Shown here piece after piece: positions 54,801 through 63,171 of a stretch of DNA of 64,000 nucleotides. The notes beneath the pieces were generated by a model. It did not search any database. It saw only the letters and a list, made by a program, of their open reading frames with translations, and was not told the origin of the DNA. The position numbers and the translations under genes were made by a program. The stretch is from Lederbergia citrisecunda (GTDB lineage Bacteria; Bacillota; Bacilli; Bacillales; Bacillaceae_C): positions 2,963,992 to 3,027,991 of the forward strand of contig NZ_JAGYPJ010000001.1 of assembly GCF_018343695.1 (NCBI RefSeq). Direction: 5' to 3'. The first letter of the stretch is position 1. Every line of letters starts with the position of its first letter.

Positions 54801-55214
54801 GACGGTAAATTTAATACTCGTTATGAAGCACAAGATCGATTTGGCGAGTTAAGAACTGGTTCCGTTGCAGTAAAAGGCGGCTGGCGCATCTATTCAAGCG
54901 GCCCAGGAATTTATATGAATCAATTGATTTCAAATGTTCTTGGCATTCGTATCCAAGCTGGCGACCTAGTCATCGACCCAGTATTACCAGAAACACTTAA
55001 CGGTCTTCGCTTTGATTTTGAAATTGACAGTATGCCTGTTACCTTTGTCTACCATTTGACGGGTGCGTCTGAAACCTCTGTTAACATTAATGGAGAGGCG
55101 TTAGCTACTGACCGTATTGAAAATCCATACCGTAAAGGCGGAATCCGTGTAGCAAAAGAAGAATGGATTAATAGATTAAATGAACACCAAAATACAATAG
55201 AAATTTTCAAGTAA
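51870..55214 (+). CDS. GH94-family glycoside phosphorylase (candidate 1,2-beta-oligoglucan phosphorylase)
   Basis: A 1114-aa cytosolic protein without signal peptide. The catalytic (alpha/alpha)6 barrel lies in the C-terminal half, with the GH94 catalytic motif in YGDGDWDDTLQPAN at residues 757-770; by analogy to DWND the general acid should be D764. Other family segments are GAAWGTRDVCQGPVEY, HSHGD-like GESHGDIIVWPLK and SGPGIYMNQLISN. GH94 enzymes of about 1100 aa include 1,2-beta-oligoglucan (sophorose-series) phosphorylase, whereas cellobiose phosphorylase is about 800 aa. That substrate assignment is inference. It is followed by its LacI regulator and controlled through two operators. 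Confidence 0.85.
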   Translation: MTTITDSTIKMNAGNVQFSFLNSGDLQVATSNHLMISQWIANPIDGSLNNIYLRFHEDEKIEAIPLLGVQSTSKFSYSDNQACWEGSYNQVNYKVTFTLTNQNIWFWDVAVDGSGVEVDVIYAQDIGLADQGAVRSNEAYMSQYVDNKVFNDDKRGYIVCSRQNQPQSTGFPYVQQGALSKVVGYSTDGFQFFGKSYKETNKPEALSKATLANEVYQYEFTYTALQTEKVKLSGSAQFVFYGLLKENHAEAISTLEFEKEIMDAWDQVKQTDLNDFTSTKKVSISSSIGGPLQTKSMTTEEINLLFPNRHQEELDGETLLSFFTDTHEHIVLKEKELLVERPHGHILMSGNNVESIEEVITTTSYMYGIFNCQLVIGNTSFNKFNTNARNALNVMKTSGQRIYVKMDDRYQLLTMPSLFELGFNYARWYYKTEAETFVITNFTTVDSTEVHLHVHTLSGTKYPYLVTNQVIMDSNEFQAPFVMERKNEVLTFKAGQGSFNKNNYPELTYRLRVTGAEFTVANEQLLAENVEANSASLVVMEVNETADWSMTIQGLLHGKEMPFAECEVVNEIEKYREFFKKTMNGFKLSYQSSTPETIEKFNTLAWWYTHNMLVHYSVPHGLEQYGGAAWGTRDVCQGPVEYFMATQKYHVVKNIVKTIFSHQFEDDGNWPQWFMFDRYLNIQAGESHGDIIVWPLKVLSDYLNVTQDFGILEEEVPYMDRGSFQFTQETATIFDHAKKEIDYIKNNFLHDTYLSSYGDGDWDDTLQPANAQLKQYMASSWTVSLTYQSVKQLARALEKVKPVESKELYELAAGINADFHKYMEPSHIIPGFLYMENADQPEKMLHPEDTKTGIQYRLLPMTRSMISELLTPEQAETHYQLIQETFFCPDGVRLMNRPANYDGGVSTNFKRAEQASNFGREVGLQYVHAHIRYIEAMAKLGKTEDAWKGLEIINPVSIQQAVPNAELRQSNSYFSSSDGKFNTRYEAQDRFGELRTGSVAVKGGWRIYSSGPGIYMNQLISNVLGIRIQAGDLVIDPVLPETLNGLRFDFEIDSMPVTFVYHLTGASETSVNINGEALATDRIENPYRKGGIRVAKEEWINRLNEHQNTIEIFK

Positions 55215-55221
55215 TTTTTAG

Positions 55222-55256
55222 AGCGGCGGCATATAAACCGCTGCTTTTTCTTTTTT
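55222..55256 (+). terminator. Terminator between phosphorylase and LacI genes
   Basis: AGCGGCGG pairs with CCGCTGCT (one G-U) around an 8-base loop, followed by TTTTTCTTTTTT. Some read-through may supply the regulator. Confidence 0.87.
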
Positions 55257-55325
55257 GTGATTGTCAAAATCAAAAACTATCGATACATTAGAAGTAAGTG
55301 GATTTGCAAGATTGGAGAGAACGGA

Positions 55326-56294
55326 ATGGTTAGCATTAAAGATATAGCGAAAAAAGCAGGTGTTTCCATTTCCACTGTTTCTTACGCATTGAACGGCAGC
55401 CCTAAAGTGACGGAAGAAACAAGTGCAAAAATACTTGCTATCGCAAAAGAACTGAATTACATACCGAACGCAGCGGCAAGAACATTAAAAAAACGAAAGA
55501 CCAAAATAATCGGTGCTTTTTTAACAGATTACAGTGGTCCTTTCTTTGGCCAGCTTCTTCACGGTATGCGAGAAACATTAAATAATAAGGACTTTGACTT
55601 AGTCGTATGCACAGGCAAAGAGTCTCACCGATTTTTACCAGAGGGAATCATTGATGGAGCTATTGTTCTAGACGCTACTTTTCCTAATGAAGAACTTATA
55701 AGCTATGCAGACCGTGGCCATAAGCTCGTTGTTTTAGATCGAGAAATGGATCATCCAAATATTGAACGTGTGCTGCTCGATAATAAAATGGGTGCTGAGC
55801 TTGCTGTAAATTTCTTGCTTGAGAGAGGTCACGATCAAATCGTGTTCGTAACTGGCTCTCCAGGTTCCTATGACTCCGAACAGAGATTGCACTTTGTACA
55901 AGAACTAATGGAAAGCCACCCTTCTATTTCCTATCAAGTCATACGAGGCGACTTTGATAAGCCTTCAGGAGAACGTGCAGCGCAACAAATTGTTCAAAAT
56001 TATACGGGTCCTGTTGCCGTCTTCTGTTTTAACGATGAAATGGCAATCGGAATGTATAATTATTTATCTGGAACTGATTACATCGTTGGAGAACATATAC
56101 ACATTATTGGCTTTGATGATATTGAAGTTTCCCAATATGTCCACCCAAGATTATCGACTATTCATTATTCGAAAAAAGACTGGGGCTCTAAGGCTGCGGA
56201 GCAATTGATTCAGTTAATTAAAAAAGAGAAAACAAAACCTCAAAAGGTTATAGTTGAATTAATTGAGGGCGGTTCTGTAGGAAAACTGAAGTAA
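55326..56294 (+). CDS. LacI-family transcriptional repressor
   Basis: A 322-aa repressor with an N-terminal HTH and hinge (VSIKDIAKKAGVSISTVSYALNGSPKV, then YIPNAAARTLKKRKT) and a periplasmic-binding-protein-like ligand domain ending TIHYSKKDWG. The hinge helix with alanine-arginine matches LacI-type operators with a central CG, as found upstream of the phosphorylase. I chose the ATG at 55326, where the family N-terminus begins and GGAGAG precedes. It is expected to respond to a gluco-oligosaccharide. Confidence 0.93.
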   Translation: MVSIKDIAKKAGVSISTVSYALNGSPKVTEETSAKILAIAKELNYIPNAAARTLKKRKTKIIGAFLTDYSGPFFGQLLHGMRETLNNKDFDLVVCTGKESHRFLPEGIIDGAIVLDATFPNEELISYADRGHKLVVLDREMDHPNIERVLLDNKMGAELAVNFLLERGHDQIVFVTGSPGSYDSEQRLHFVQELMESHPSISYQVIRGDFDKPSGERAAQQIVQNYTGPVAVFCFNDEMAIGMYNYLSGTDYIVGEHIHIIGFDDIEVSQYVHPRLSTIHYSKKDWGSKAAEQLIQLIKKEKTKPQKVIVELIEGGSVGKLK

Positions 56295-56298
56295 ACTT

Positions 56299-56334
56299 AA
56301 AGGTGTCCAAACAAAATATTTCGGGCACCTTTTA
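56299..56334 (+). terminator. Terminator after LacI gene
   Basis: AAAGGTGTCC pairs with GGGCACCTTT (one mismatch) around a 13-base loop, followed by T-rich sequence. Confidence 0.8.
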
Positions 56335-56420
56335 ACTATTTCGTCGTACACGGAAGAATACAATACGGATTATTAAAAGAAAAATTTATCTATAGTCCCA
56401 GTTAGATTAATACCATTTTT

Positions 56421-57359
56421 TTATATCGAAAGAATAGAGTGATTATGTTCTATTCTAATTCTAAAGTGGTTCATTATTCGTATTTGTTCTTCAGTTAATA
56501 TCTCTTTATTCCAGTACATATGCATTAAGCTATATTCGAATATTTCCTTTAATTTTATAAATAGAGAGAGCCTATCTAACATTTCTGGAGAAATCTCATT
56601 TTCCTCCTGATATCCTTCGACTATTGCCCTCGTAATCGAACGACCATAGTCCATTATGTTTTCATTCCCTACAAACGAATACTCCAAGGCACTGTAAATT
56701 GGAACAGCTAAATCATATATATAATAATGTTTCTCACAATCTTGAAAATCAATCATTGTCAATTTCGACTCACTATCTACTAATATGTTTTCTAACCATA
56801 AATCCCCGTGTACCAAACCATACGTTGAGTGACTTTTTGGAAACTCTTTAATCGTTGATAAAACCTCATGAGCAACTTCTCTAATCATACTTTCTTCTTT
56901 AGGAATATATTTAAGAAAGTTATATTCCTCATTATCATACCAATCGTTAATATATTTAATCTCTTCATCATTTTCAAATTTCTTTGACAAACGATGTAAC
57001 TTGCCAATTTGCCGACCTAATTCTTTAAATACATTAGCCTTCCATTGGCTTCTTTGTAAGTGTACTCCCGAAGCTGCCTTATATATGACAGTTAAAACTT
57101 CTCTATCAAGTGTTATCTTTTCTATAAAATTGCCGTTTAAAGAAGATATTATTGGAGGTACACCAAATCCTTCGTTATATAAAAAGTTTGTATATTTAAC
57201 CTCTTCTAATTGTTCATCATATGTTTTATAATTCGTTATTCTAGCAAAGAAGTTTCCTTGTTCGGTCATACACCGATACATTTCATTTGTGACTGGTTCA
57301 ACTTTTATAAAATCTACTGGATATAATTTGTTAAGTATTTCAAGTAGCTTTTGTTCCAT
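56421..57359 (-). CDS. Aminoglycoside-phosphotransferase-fold kinase
   Basis: A 312-aa kinase-like protein. It shows the nucleotide and Brenner motifs GLVHGDLWLENILVD (catalytic Asp in HGDLW) and LTMIDFQDCEKHY (DFG-equivalent DFQ). This fold includes antibiotic phosphotransferases, choline kinase and homoserine kinase-like proteins. Nothing in the context identifies the acceptor, and resistance should not be assumed. Regions around YRCMTEQGNFFARITNY resemble the homoserine kinase II/YtmP group. Confidence 0.85.
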   Translation of the reverse strand: MEQKLLEILNKLYPVDFIKVEPVTNEMYRCMTEQGNFFARITNYKTYDEQLEEVKYTNFLYNEGFGVPPIISSLNGNFIEKITLDREVLTVIYKAASGVHLQRSQWKANVFKELGRQIGKLHRLSKKFENDEEIKYINDWYDNEEYNFLKYIPKEESMIREVAHEVLSTIKEFPKSHSTYGLVHGDLWLENILVDSESKLTMIDFQDCEKHYYIYDLAVPIYSALEYSFVGNENIMDYGRSITRAIVEGYQEENEISPEMLDRLSLFIKLKEIFEYSLMHMYWNKEILTEEQIRIMNHFRIRIEHNHSILSI

Positions 57360-57448
57360 ATAGTTTTTCCTCTCCTTAAACCAAATCCTATTTAGATAGT
57401 GACTTTCTTTTGGACCTAACCCACCCCCGATAAATTTAAAAAACTGAA

Positions 57449-57916
57449 TCAGCCAATAATCGGTAGTTGTTTTTTTGCTAATAAATCAGTAACAAAGATT
57501 TTGTGATCAGTAAATATATTTTGTGGCAACTTTTCCAGTGCAAAAAACTTATTCTGTATTGACTCTTCATTACTTACAACTAAATTACCTTTATATTGTC
57601 TACAAATGAAAACAACTTGAACTAATGATACTTGATCTCCATTCGCAAATGTTTTGTCATACTCTGAACCCGAATATATTCCAAATAACTCAAGTTTCTC
57701 TAATTGAAGTCCTGTCTCTTCGTAAACTTCTCTCTTCGCTGTATCTTGAACACTTTCCCCTAATTCCATAAACCCACCGGGAAATCCCCATTGTCCATTA
57801 TCTGAACGCTTTTGCATAAGCACCCTGTTTTCCTCATCAAAAACGAATGCTCCTGCCACGACCATAATTACTTTCTCATGACCTACCATTGATCTCAAAT
57901 GTTTTATGTAATCCAT
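57449..57916 (-). CDS. NUDIX hydrolase
   Basis: A 155-aa pyrophosphohydrolase with a complete Nudix box, GGFMELGESVQDTAKREVYEETG, in which the RE..EE residues bind metal. The N-terminal VAGAFVFDEENRVLMQKRSDNGQWGFPG matches the family. Substrates of such proteins range from ADP-ribose to damaged nucleotides and cannot be inferred. The ATG is at 57916. No operon partner is evident. Confidence 0.92.
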   Translation of the reverse strand: MDYIKHLRSMVGHEKVIMVVAGAFVFDEENRVLMQKRSDNGQWGFPGGFMELGESVQDTAKREVYEETGLQLEKLELFGIYSGSEYDKTFANGDQVSLVQVVFICRQYKGNLVVSNEESIQNKFFALEKLPQNIFTDHKIFVTDLLAKKQLPIIG

Positions 57917-58021
57917 AGATACTCATCCTATCTCCTTTGAATCTTAAAGTATCCGTATTTAAAGTTCAGAATTATCTGTTATGTTAATTATAGCTCAGTC
58001 CTATATAAAAAGCATATATAA

Positions 58022-58057
58022 TAAAAAAATCCCCATCTTTTATAAAGGTGGAGATTC
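58022..58057 (-). terminator. Terminator after HTH repeat protein gene
   Basis: On the minus strand AATCTCCACCTTT pairs with AAAGATGGGGATT (G-U pairs allowed), followed by TTTTTTATTA. Confidence 0.82.
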
Positions 58058-58148
58058 TATCATATTCAGGATATTTTTTTAAAAATAGAGCATGTATAGA
58101 TTCATATTAACAAACGTACATAAAGACATTATACCAACAATAATATAT

Positions 58149-59072
58149 TCACGTAGCTTTCGATATCAAACTAGTCACCAAATTCCTAAGTGTCCCTTGG
58201 TCAATGAATGGAGCAAGACTCGCCAAAATATCCGGGTTTAGATTTTCTATCTCCATTTCATTTATTAGTTTATCGATATGTTCCTTACCTAAAAATGGGG
58301 CGAGGCCCACAATTCGACTTGCATCTAACGTACCTTCTACTACTTGATTGACGAGACGGCCTAATGTTTCTTTACTAATAAATGGAGCGAGGGACTGGAC
58401 AATATTCCAACTAAAACTCCCATCTTCGGCATGGTGAACTAACTTATCTAGTTGATCTCTTCCGAGAAAAGGTGCGAGTCTGACAAGCTCCTGCACTTCG
58501 ATGGTTCCGTCAATTGATTTATCAACTAATTGATTCAATGTTTCCTGACTTAGGAACGGTGCTATTTTCGACACGATGTCCCACTGAACTTCGCCTTCAA
58601 TTGCATGTTCAACAAGTTCGTCCAGCGTTTCCGAGTCAAGGAAAGGGGCGAGCCTAACAATGATGTCAGTATTAAAACGTTCGGCATCTAATTGTTCGGT
58701 AACCATTTTGAGCTTGCTTGTTTTGACTATCGGAGCAACATCAACGAGTTCTTCCACATCCACTTCACCTGCATTAATTAGTTCCGCAACCTCTTCTGTC
58801 CGATCCTCTGTCATTTTTTCAACGATTTTACCAATATGTTGATACTTTCGATTTTCGCTCGTAGCCCCACCGTTCATGATGTCATCAACCGTTTGACCAA
58901 ATAATTGGGCCAAAGCAGGCAGCGTTCCGATATCAGGAAGAGACTCACCCCGCTCCCATTTAGAAACAGCTTGATGGCTGACATTCAGTTGATCTGCTAA
59001 TTCCATTTGTGTCATATCTTGATCTTTTCGAAGCTTGGAAATGTATGCGCCAATTTTTCTCGTATCGAGCAT
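58149..59072 (-). CDS. XRE-type HTH protein with 29-residue helical repeats
   Basis: A 307-aa protein. Residues 5-64 are a Cro/C1-type helix-turn-helix (ISKLRKDQDMTQMELADQLNVSHQAVSKWERGESLP). The remainder, from about residue 125, is six or seven tandem repeats of 29 residues with the pattern L-APFL-x4-LdxLV-x5-G-x5-IV. Similar HEAT-like repeats occur in a group of Bacillus regulators of unknown function. Repeat modules may bind a partner protein. Starts at ATG 59072 after GGAGGAG. Confidence 0.86.
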   Translation of the reverse strand: MLDTRKIGAYISKLRKDQDMTQMELADQLNVSHQAVSKWERGESLPDIGTLPALAQLFGQTVDDIMNGGATSENRKYQHIGKIVEKMTEDRTEEVAELINAGEVDVEELVDVAPIVKTSKLKMVTEQLDAERFNTDIIVRLAPFLDSETLDELVEHAIEGEVQWDIVSKIAPFLSQETLNQLVDKSIDGTIEVQELVRLAPFLGRDQLDKLVHHAEDGSFSWNIVQSLAPFISKETLGRLVNQVVEGTLDASRIVGLAPFLGKEHIDKLINEMEIENLNPDILASLAPFIDQGTLRNLVTSLISKAT

Positions 59073-59177
59073 ATAAACTCCTCCATTTGGATATAAGTAC
59101 AGTGCGCACTGTCAACATTATCGTAGCATGCCTTTCCCCATCATCCTATCAACTGTTGGTTGAAAACATGGATTCAA

Positions 59178-59900
59178 CTATCTGTTGAATATTTTTTCCC
59201 CAAGTAAAAAACCGTCAAAAAGCCTTCCACCATATGGCTCTAACACTTTATCAACGATTGCAATGATATTGTCTTTCTCGCCTGATTGATAAAATTTATC
59301 AAAGGCATCTACAAACTCTTGGGCAAACTTTTCATCATAAATCTTTAAAGCACGAACAATCCACTTAGATGAGCCAATCCAATGCCCATTTATTCGTAAA
59401 ACAAATTCATGAACTAGATTAGCCAATGTATTGGCAATAAAAATTTCTTCTGCTCGAATCTTACTTCCAATAAAATCATCTAACACATCTGTAATGAAGT
59501 AACGTTTTTCTATTATGGTTTCATCCGACCATTTCTCCGGACCATGACTTAATAATGCAATTGCTTCTTGTTTAATGGATTGAATAATCCCCTCATCCTT
59601 TATGACAATTCCTTCGGAAACCATTCTTGGCATTGTAGGTATAGCATCCTTACAATCCATTTCGAAAAAATATCTATAAGAAAATAGATTGTGGACAAAG
59701 ATTTCAATTGGCCAACCAAATGCAGTTAATGATTCCCTAAATGAGGACTGCAAACTTTCATCAAAAATAACAATATCCAGATCTGAAGTTTCCGTTGCTT
59801 CTCCCCTCACAACACTCCCTCCCAACACAGCACCTTGACAATTCGGGAATTGCTCCGCAATAAATTGTGTAGCGGCTTGTATTGGATCTAGTTTAACCAT
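59178..59900 (-). CDS. Nucleotidyltransferase-domain protein
   Basis: A 240-aa protein with the pol-beta-type nucleotidyltransferase motif GGSVVRGEATETSDLDIVIF, in which GGS and DxD are the active-site elements. The C-terminal half is helical, as in kanamycin nucleotidyltransferase-like or toxin/antitoxin-like proteins. I chose the ATG at 59900, with GAGGTG upstream. It overlaps the preceding histidine phosphatase gene by 8 bp, so the two are coupled. The substrate is unknown. Confidence 0.82.
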   Translation of the reverse strand: MVKLDPIQAATQFIAEQFPNCQGAVLGGSVVRGEATETSDLDIVIFDESLQSSFRESLTAFGWPIEIFVHNLFSYRYFFEMDCKDAIPTMPRMVSEGIVIKDEGIIQSIKQEAIALLSHGPEKWSDETIIEKRYFITDVLDDFIGSKIRAEEIFIANTLANLVHEFVLRINGHWIGSSKWIVRALKIYDEKFAQEFVDAFDKFYQSGEKDNIIAIVDKVLEPYGGRLFDGFLLGEKIFNR

Positions 59901-60468
59901 TATGAACACCTCGCTCCCAGAGTCGTTTTACCCCTATAAGTTCCCGTTCTGAAAAAGTTAATTTATAAATATCAGGCATAGCAAGTTTTTTCCAGAAAGT
60001 AAAATCATATTGGGCATCAAAATAATTCATTATCAGGACCATAATATTCCCATGTGTTCCAATAGCGACATTCTTTCCTTCATAATTTTTGAGCACCTTC
60101 ATGGTAATTTCTCCCCCCCTTTTTTGGGCATCAACATTAGATTCTCCACCCTCCCAGGCAAAGTCGGGATTTTCCCATACTTTCGTAATGGCCTCATTAA
60201 AATCTACGACAGAACCTTCTGCAAGTTTTCTTTCTCTGAAACCATCTTCAATAATAATTTCTTTATCGATCCAATTCGCAATTCCTTCTACTGTTTGAAT
60301 CGCACGTTTATAAGGGCTTGATATAACAAAATCAACATTTTCACTTTTAAATATATCCGTCACTAATTGGGCATCCATAAATCCCTGTTCAGACAAAGGT
60401 CTTCCAAGCTCGTCAGGCGTGTATGTAGAATGAGCGTGCCTTACAAAATATACATTTGTTTTCAACAT
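59893..60468 (-). CDS. Histidine phosphatase (phosphoglycerate mutase-like)
   Basis: A 191-aa protein with the phosphohistidine motif VYFVRHAHST (R10-H11) and the second active-site segment VAIGTHGNIM near residue 135. The chosen ATG is at 60468 with GGAG upstream; a TTG one codon earlier is possible. Substrates of this branch are small phosphates. It is translationally coupled to the nucleotidyltransferase gene. Confidence 0.88.
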   Translation of the reverse strand: MLKTNVYFVRHAHSTYTPDELGRPLSEQGFMDAQLVTDIFKSENVDFVISSPYKRAIQTVEGIANWIDKEIIIEDGFRERKLAEGSVVDFNEAITKVWENPDFAWEGGESNVDAQKRGGEITMKVLKNYEGKNVAIGTHGNIMVLIMNYFDAQYDFTFWKKLAMPDIYKLTFSERELIGVKRLWERGVHNG

Positions 60469-60547
60469 CAATAACTCCTAATCCAATTTTTTAAGTATAT
60501 TAATTCTTTTCTTCCAAGATAGGCTAAAATCCTTTTTATAAATCTAC

Positions 60548-60588
60548 GAAAAAAGCATCCTCTTTTTCAATCGAATGAAGAGAATGCT
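60548..60588 (-). terminator. Terminator after small heme-oxidase-like gene
   Basis: On the minus strand AGCATTCTCTTC pairs with GAAAAAGAGGATGCT (with a bulge), followed by TTTTTTCG. Confidence 0.82.
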
Positions 60589-60599
60589 CATTATGTTTT

Positions 60600-60968
60600 T
60601 CAAGAACCTATATTTTTCAAAACATTATACCCGAAACAAAAGATTCCAATCACCGTTACGACTCCACTTATCGTGGCAATAAGGAAAAAGATAGGACTTA
60701 CATCTAATATCGCCAATGCAATGCTGATCATCATGACAGGTAGGCCAATATTGTGTAGCCAAAAATGGACCTTGGCAACAGATGTCTGAGCAAGCTTCGG
60801 AAATAAAATATAGAAGATACCAGCAATCGAAAGGGACATCCAGCCAAGTAAATTAATGTGCACATGTACCGTAGCCAGTTTGAAAACATGGGTGAAAGAC
60901 ATATACAGTCCAAATGAAACTCCAATCAAAAAGTAAACAACAGCAATTTTAATCAACTTGATCCCCAT
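60600..60968 (-). CDS. Small membrane protein related to cytochrome oxidase subunit I
   Basis: A 122-aa protein with four transmembrane helices. The HVHINLLGW motif (residues about 37-45) and KVHFWLHNIG resemble heme-ligand segments of cbb3/NO-reductase-type subunit I, but the protein has only a quarter of the full length. Similar free-standing proteins are often labelled cytochrome c oxidase in Bacillus genomes; function is not established. The ATG at 60968 follows GGGGG. It is monocistronic. Confidence 0.78.
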   Translation of the reverse strand: MGIKLIKIAVVYFLIGVSFGLYMSFTHVFKLATVHVHINLLGWMSLSIAGIFYILFPKLAQTSVAKVHFWLHNIGLPVMMISIALAILDVSPIFFLIATISGVVTVIGIFCFGYNVLKNIGS

Positions 60969-61077
60969 ATAAGACCCCCTCACATAATTTACTCAATACA
61001 TTATATGAGGGCGATCCAGGGAGAATTCTTTAACCTACAAATCTTCTTTGAACATCTTTGTATTAGAAAACTAGAAC

Positions 61078-61542
61078 TCAATTGGCAACAGTATTTAAAT
61101 CTTTTAACAAGAGCTGCTTACTTTCAATATTAGTTACTTTTTCAACATATTCATAAGCTCGGTTCATCATTTCTTGGCAATTATCAGATTGCTGCAATAC
61201 AGAATACGCCCTTGCTGCAGCTTCATAGCCATACCCAATATAAAATGGTTCTAGACTAGCTTCTAGACCTATAGAAATACAGCGTTTTGCATAGTCCAAA
61301 GCACTCTCGCCTTGTCCTACTACAGCATATACACGGGAAAGCTGCCAATAGCCGATGGATAAATTTTGCTTAGTATGCTCTTGAACTTGAGTCCAATGCC
61401 AAAAAGAACTGTGGCAAAGGTGAATCATCTCTTCCTTTTCTTCCGATGAAAGATCTTCTTTATCTAGAAAGTTCCATACTTTGTTGAAACATGATGCAGC
61501 TAATTGCTTGTGAGAAAACAGTTGCGGCTCTTGGTTGTCCAT
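61078..61542 (-). CDS. TPR-like helical protein of unknown function
   Basis: A 154-aa, mostly helical protein. Two TPR-like hairpins are visible, roughly residues 70-95 (SRVYAVVGQGESALDYAKR) and 103-135 (YEAAARAYSVLQQSDNCQEM). No signal peptide or membrane segment. I do not recognise a specific family. It lies 48 bp downstream of the peptidase gene on the same strand and may be cotranscribed with it. Confidence 0.7.
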   Translation of the reverse strand: MDNQEPQLFSHKQLAASCFNKVWNFLDKEDLSSEEKEEMIHLCHSSFWHWTQVQEHTKQNLSIGYWQLSRVYAVVGQGESALDYAKRCISIGLEASLEPFYIGYGYEAAARAYSVLQQSDNCQEMMNRAYEYVEKVTNIESKQLLLKDLNTVAN

Positions 61543-61590
61543 TATTAGTCACCTTCTATTATTAAAATTTTTTCAATGGAATAATTTTAA

Positions 61591-63171
61591 TCAAAAAAAC
61601 TGCTTAATGAAATATACAGGATTCAAATATTCATCAGTTGCCATTTTTATTTTGTCATTCCACTGTAATGAAGCTCCGTACTTAAAAAAGTGATCTTTTA
61701 AAAACATCCCCACTTCTGGTTTAAATAAGTCCTTAGAAATATTGGTTTCAATATAATGTTGCAGCTGAGACGCCATTAATTCTCCTAATAAATAGTCCTG
61801 GTAAGTGGCGGGTGCTAATGAAAAGTGCATTTTCGAAGCCCAATCAGGGTAACTTGTATCCTCAGGTGGATTAACAAATTGGATATTTTTCACTATATCC
61901 CACCACAATCGATTCAAATCTTGATCAGGATTTTCATATAATTCCCTTTCAAAAAAGGAAAAGGTCATAATCCATCTTGCAGAAACTAACATTTGTCGTC
62001 GCAGCATGTTCTCGATTTCCGATATATCTTTCACTAGCTCTTCTTCTTTTACTTCTAGGAAACGTTTTTGCCATTCAACATTTTTCGTTAGTCGTCCATA
62101 AAACAAGGCTATCGCTTCGGTCGTTAATGAGTGTGAGTGAAACCGTAATAAAAATGGTAGTGTATCATCTATATATTTAAAATATGCCGCATGTCCAAAC
62201 TCATGCAATAAGGCGGTTCCCCAATACACACTTTCATCAAGATTAACGAGAACACGTATATCATCTTCGCGATCTATATTCGTACAAAAACCAAAAGGAT
62301 TTTTATTTTCACGAGGATACAAATCACTTTTTAGAAGAATATCATCAATATTTAACCCCATTGATTTGAAGGTATTTGATACAATCTTTTCAAGATCTTT
62401 ACCGATGTAAAATTGATCAGCGTCTACGCCACTGACGGGTGGAGCCTCCTGAAAAAACGGATCTACATAATGCCATGGGCACAGTTCCTCTTTTTTAATA
62501 CCAAAAATTCCAGCCCGTTCTTCGTCTATTTCTTCTTTCATTAAGCGGAAAGGTTCATCTGATATGTCTTTCAATTGCTTAAAAATGCTAAATACCGTAT
62601 TGATATCCAACTCTTGAGTAGCTAAACTCATTTCATAAAAGTTATTATATCCCAACGCTCGTGCATCTTTATTTCGTTTATGTATTAATTTCAAAAGATC
62701 TTGTTCGATCTTCTTTCCAACTTGTTTACTAGCAAGCCAAGCTTTTTTTCTTTCCTCGTGTTGATTACTATTTTTAAAAGTTTGTAAGAGATCATTATTC
62801 GTTACTTGTTTTCCAGCAAGTGTAGGGCGATATGTATTAAAAACATAAGATATATTTTTTTCAAGTTCTAACGTTTTAGCTAGTTCACTTTGATCTAATT
62901 GATTCTTCACCATTTTATTGTATAAATCGTCTAGTTGGCGTGACTGGAACTCAGGAAGAGACTTCTCCTTTTTAAATGCTACGACTTTTTGATATGCCTC
63001 TTGATCGGCAAAGTGGGCAAAGTATTCCTTCAAAGACTGTTCATGTTTGTCGCTCCACTCTTTATCACCTGTTGTCGCCGACATCCAATGATTAAAGAGA
63101 ATTGGCTTATAGAGTAATTGTATAGACTTATTTTGGTCATTAAGAAATTCTTCAACTTTCTGGAATGACAT
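61591..63171 (-). CDS. M3-type zinc metallopeptidase
   Basis: A 526-aa cytosolic oligopeptidase with the zinc motif HEFGH in TALLHEFGHAAYFKYID and the third ligand region SLTTEAIALFYGRL about 20 residues on. Family neighbours are oligoendopeptidase F and M2/M3 peptidyl-dipeptidases; the length is slightly below the 560-600 of PepF. It should degrade short peptides. The ATG follows AGGGGG. A small TPR-like gene follows. Confidence 0.88.
   Translation of the reverse strand: MSFQKVEEFLNDQNKSIQLLYKPILFNHWMSATTGDKEWSDKHEQSLKEYFAHFADQEAYQKVVAFKKEKSLPEFQSRQLDDLYNKMVKNQLDQSELAKTLELEKNISYVFNTYRPTLAGKQVTNNDLLQTFKNSNQHEERKKAWLASKQVGKKIEQDLLKLIHKRNKDARALGYNNFYEMSLATQELDINTVFSIFKQLKDISDEPFRLMKEEIDEERAGIFGIKKEELCPWHYVDPFFQEAPPVSGVDADQFYIGKDLEKIVSNTFKSMGLNIDDILLKSDLYPRENKNPFGFCTNIDREDDIRVLVNLDESVYWGTALLHEFGHAAYFKYIDDTLPFLLRFHSHSLTTEAIALFYGRLTKNVEWQKRFLEVKEEELVKDISEIENMLRRQMLVSARWIMTFSFFERELYENPDQDLNRLWWDIVKNIQFVNPPEDTSYPDWASKMHFSLAPATYQDYLLGELMASQLQHYIETNISKDLFKPEVGMFLKDHFFKYGASLQWNDKIKMATDEYLNPVYFIKQFF

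Noticed and set aside
56421-57359. Aminoglycoside resistance gene
   Set aside because: The kinase fold is shared by many non-resistance phosphotransferases, and nothing in context supports antibiotic modification.
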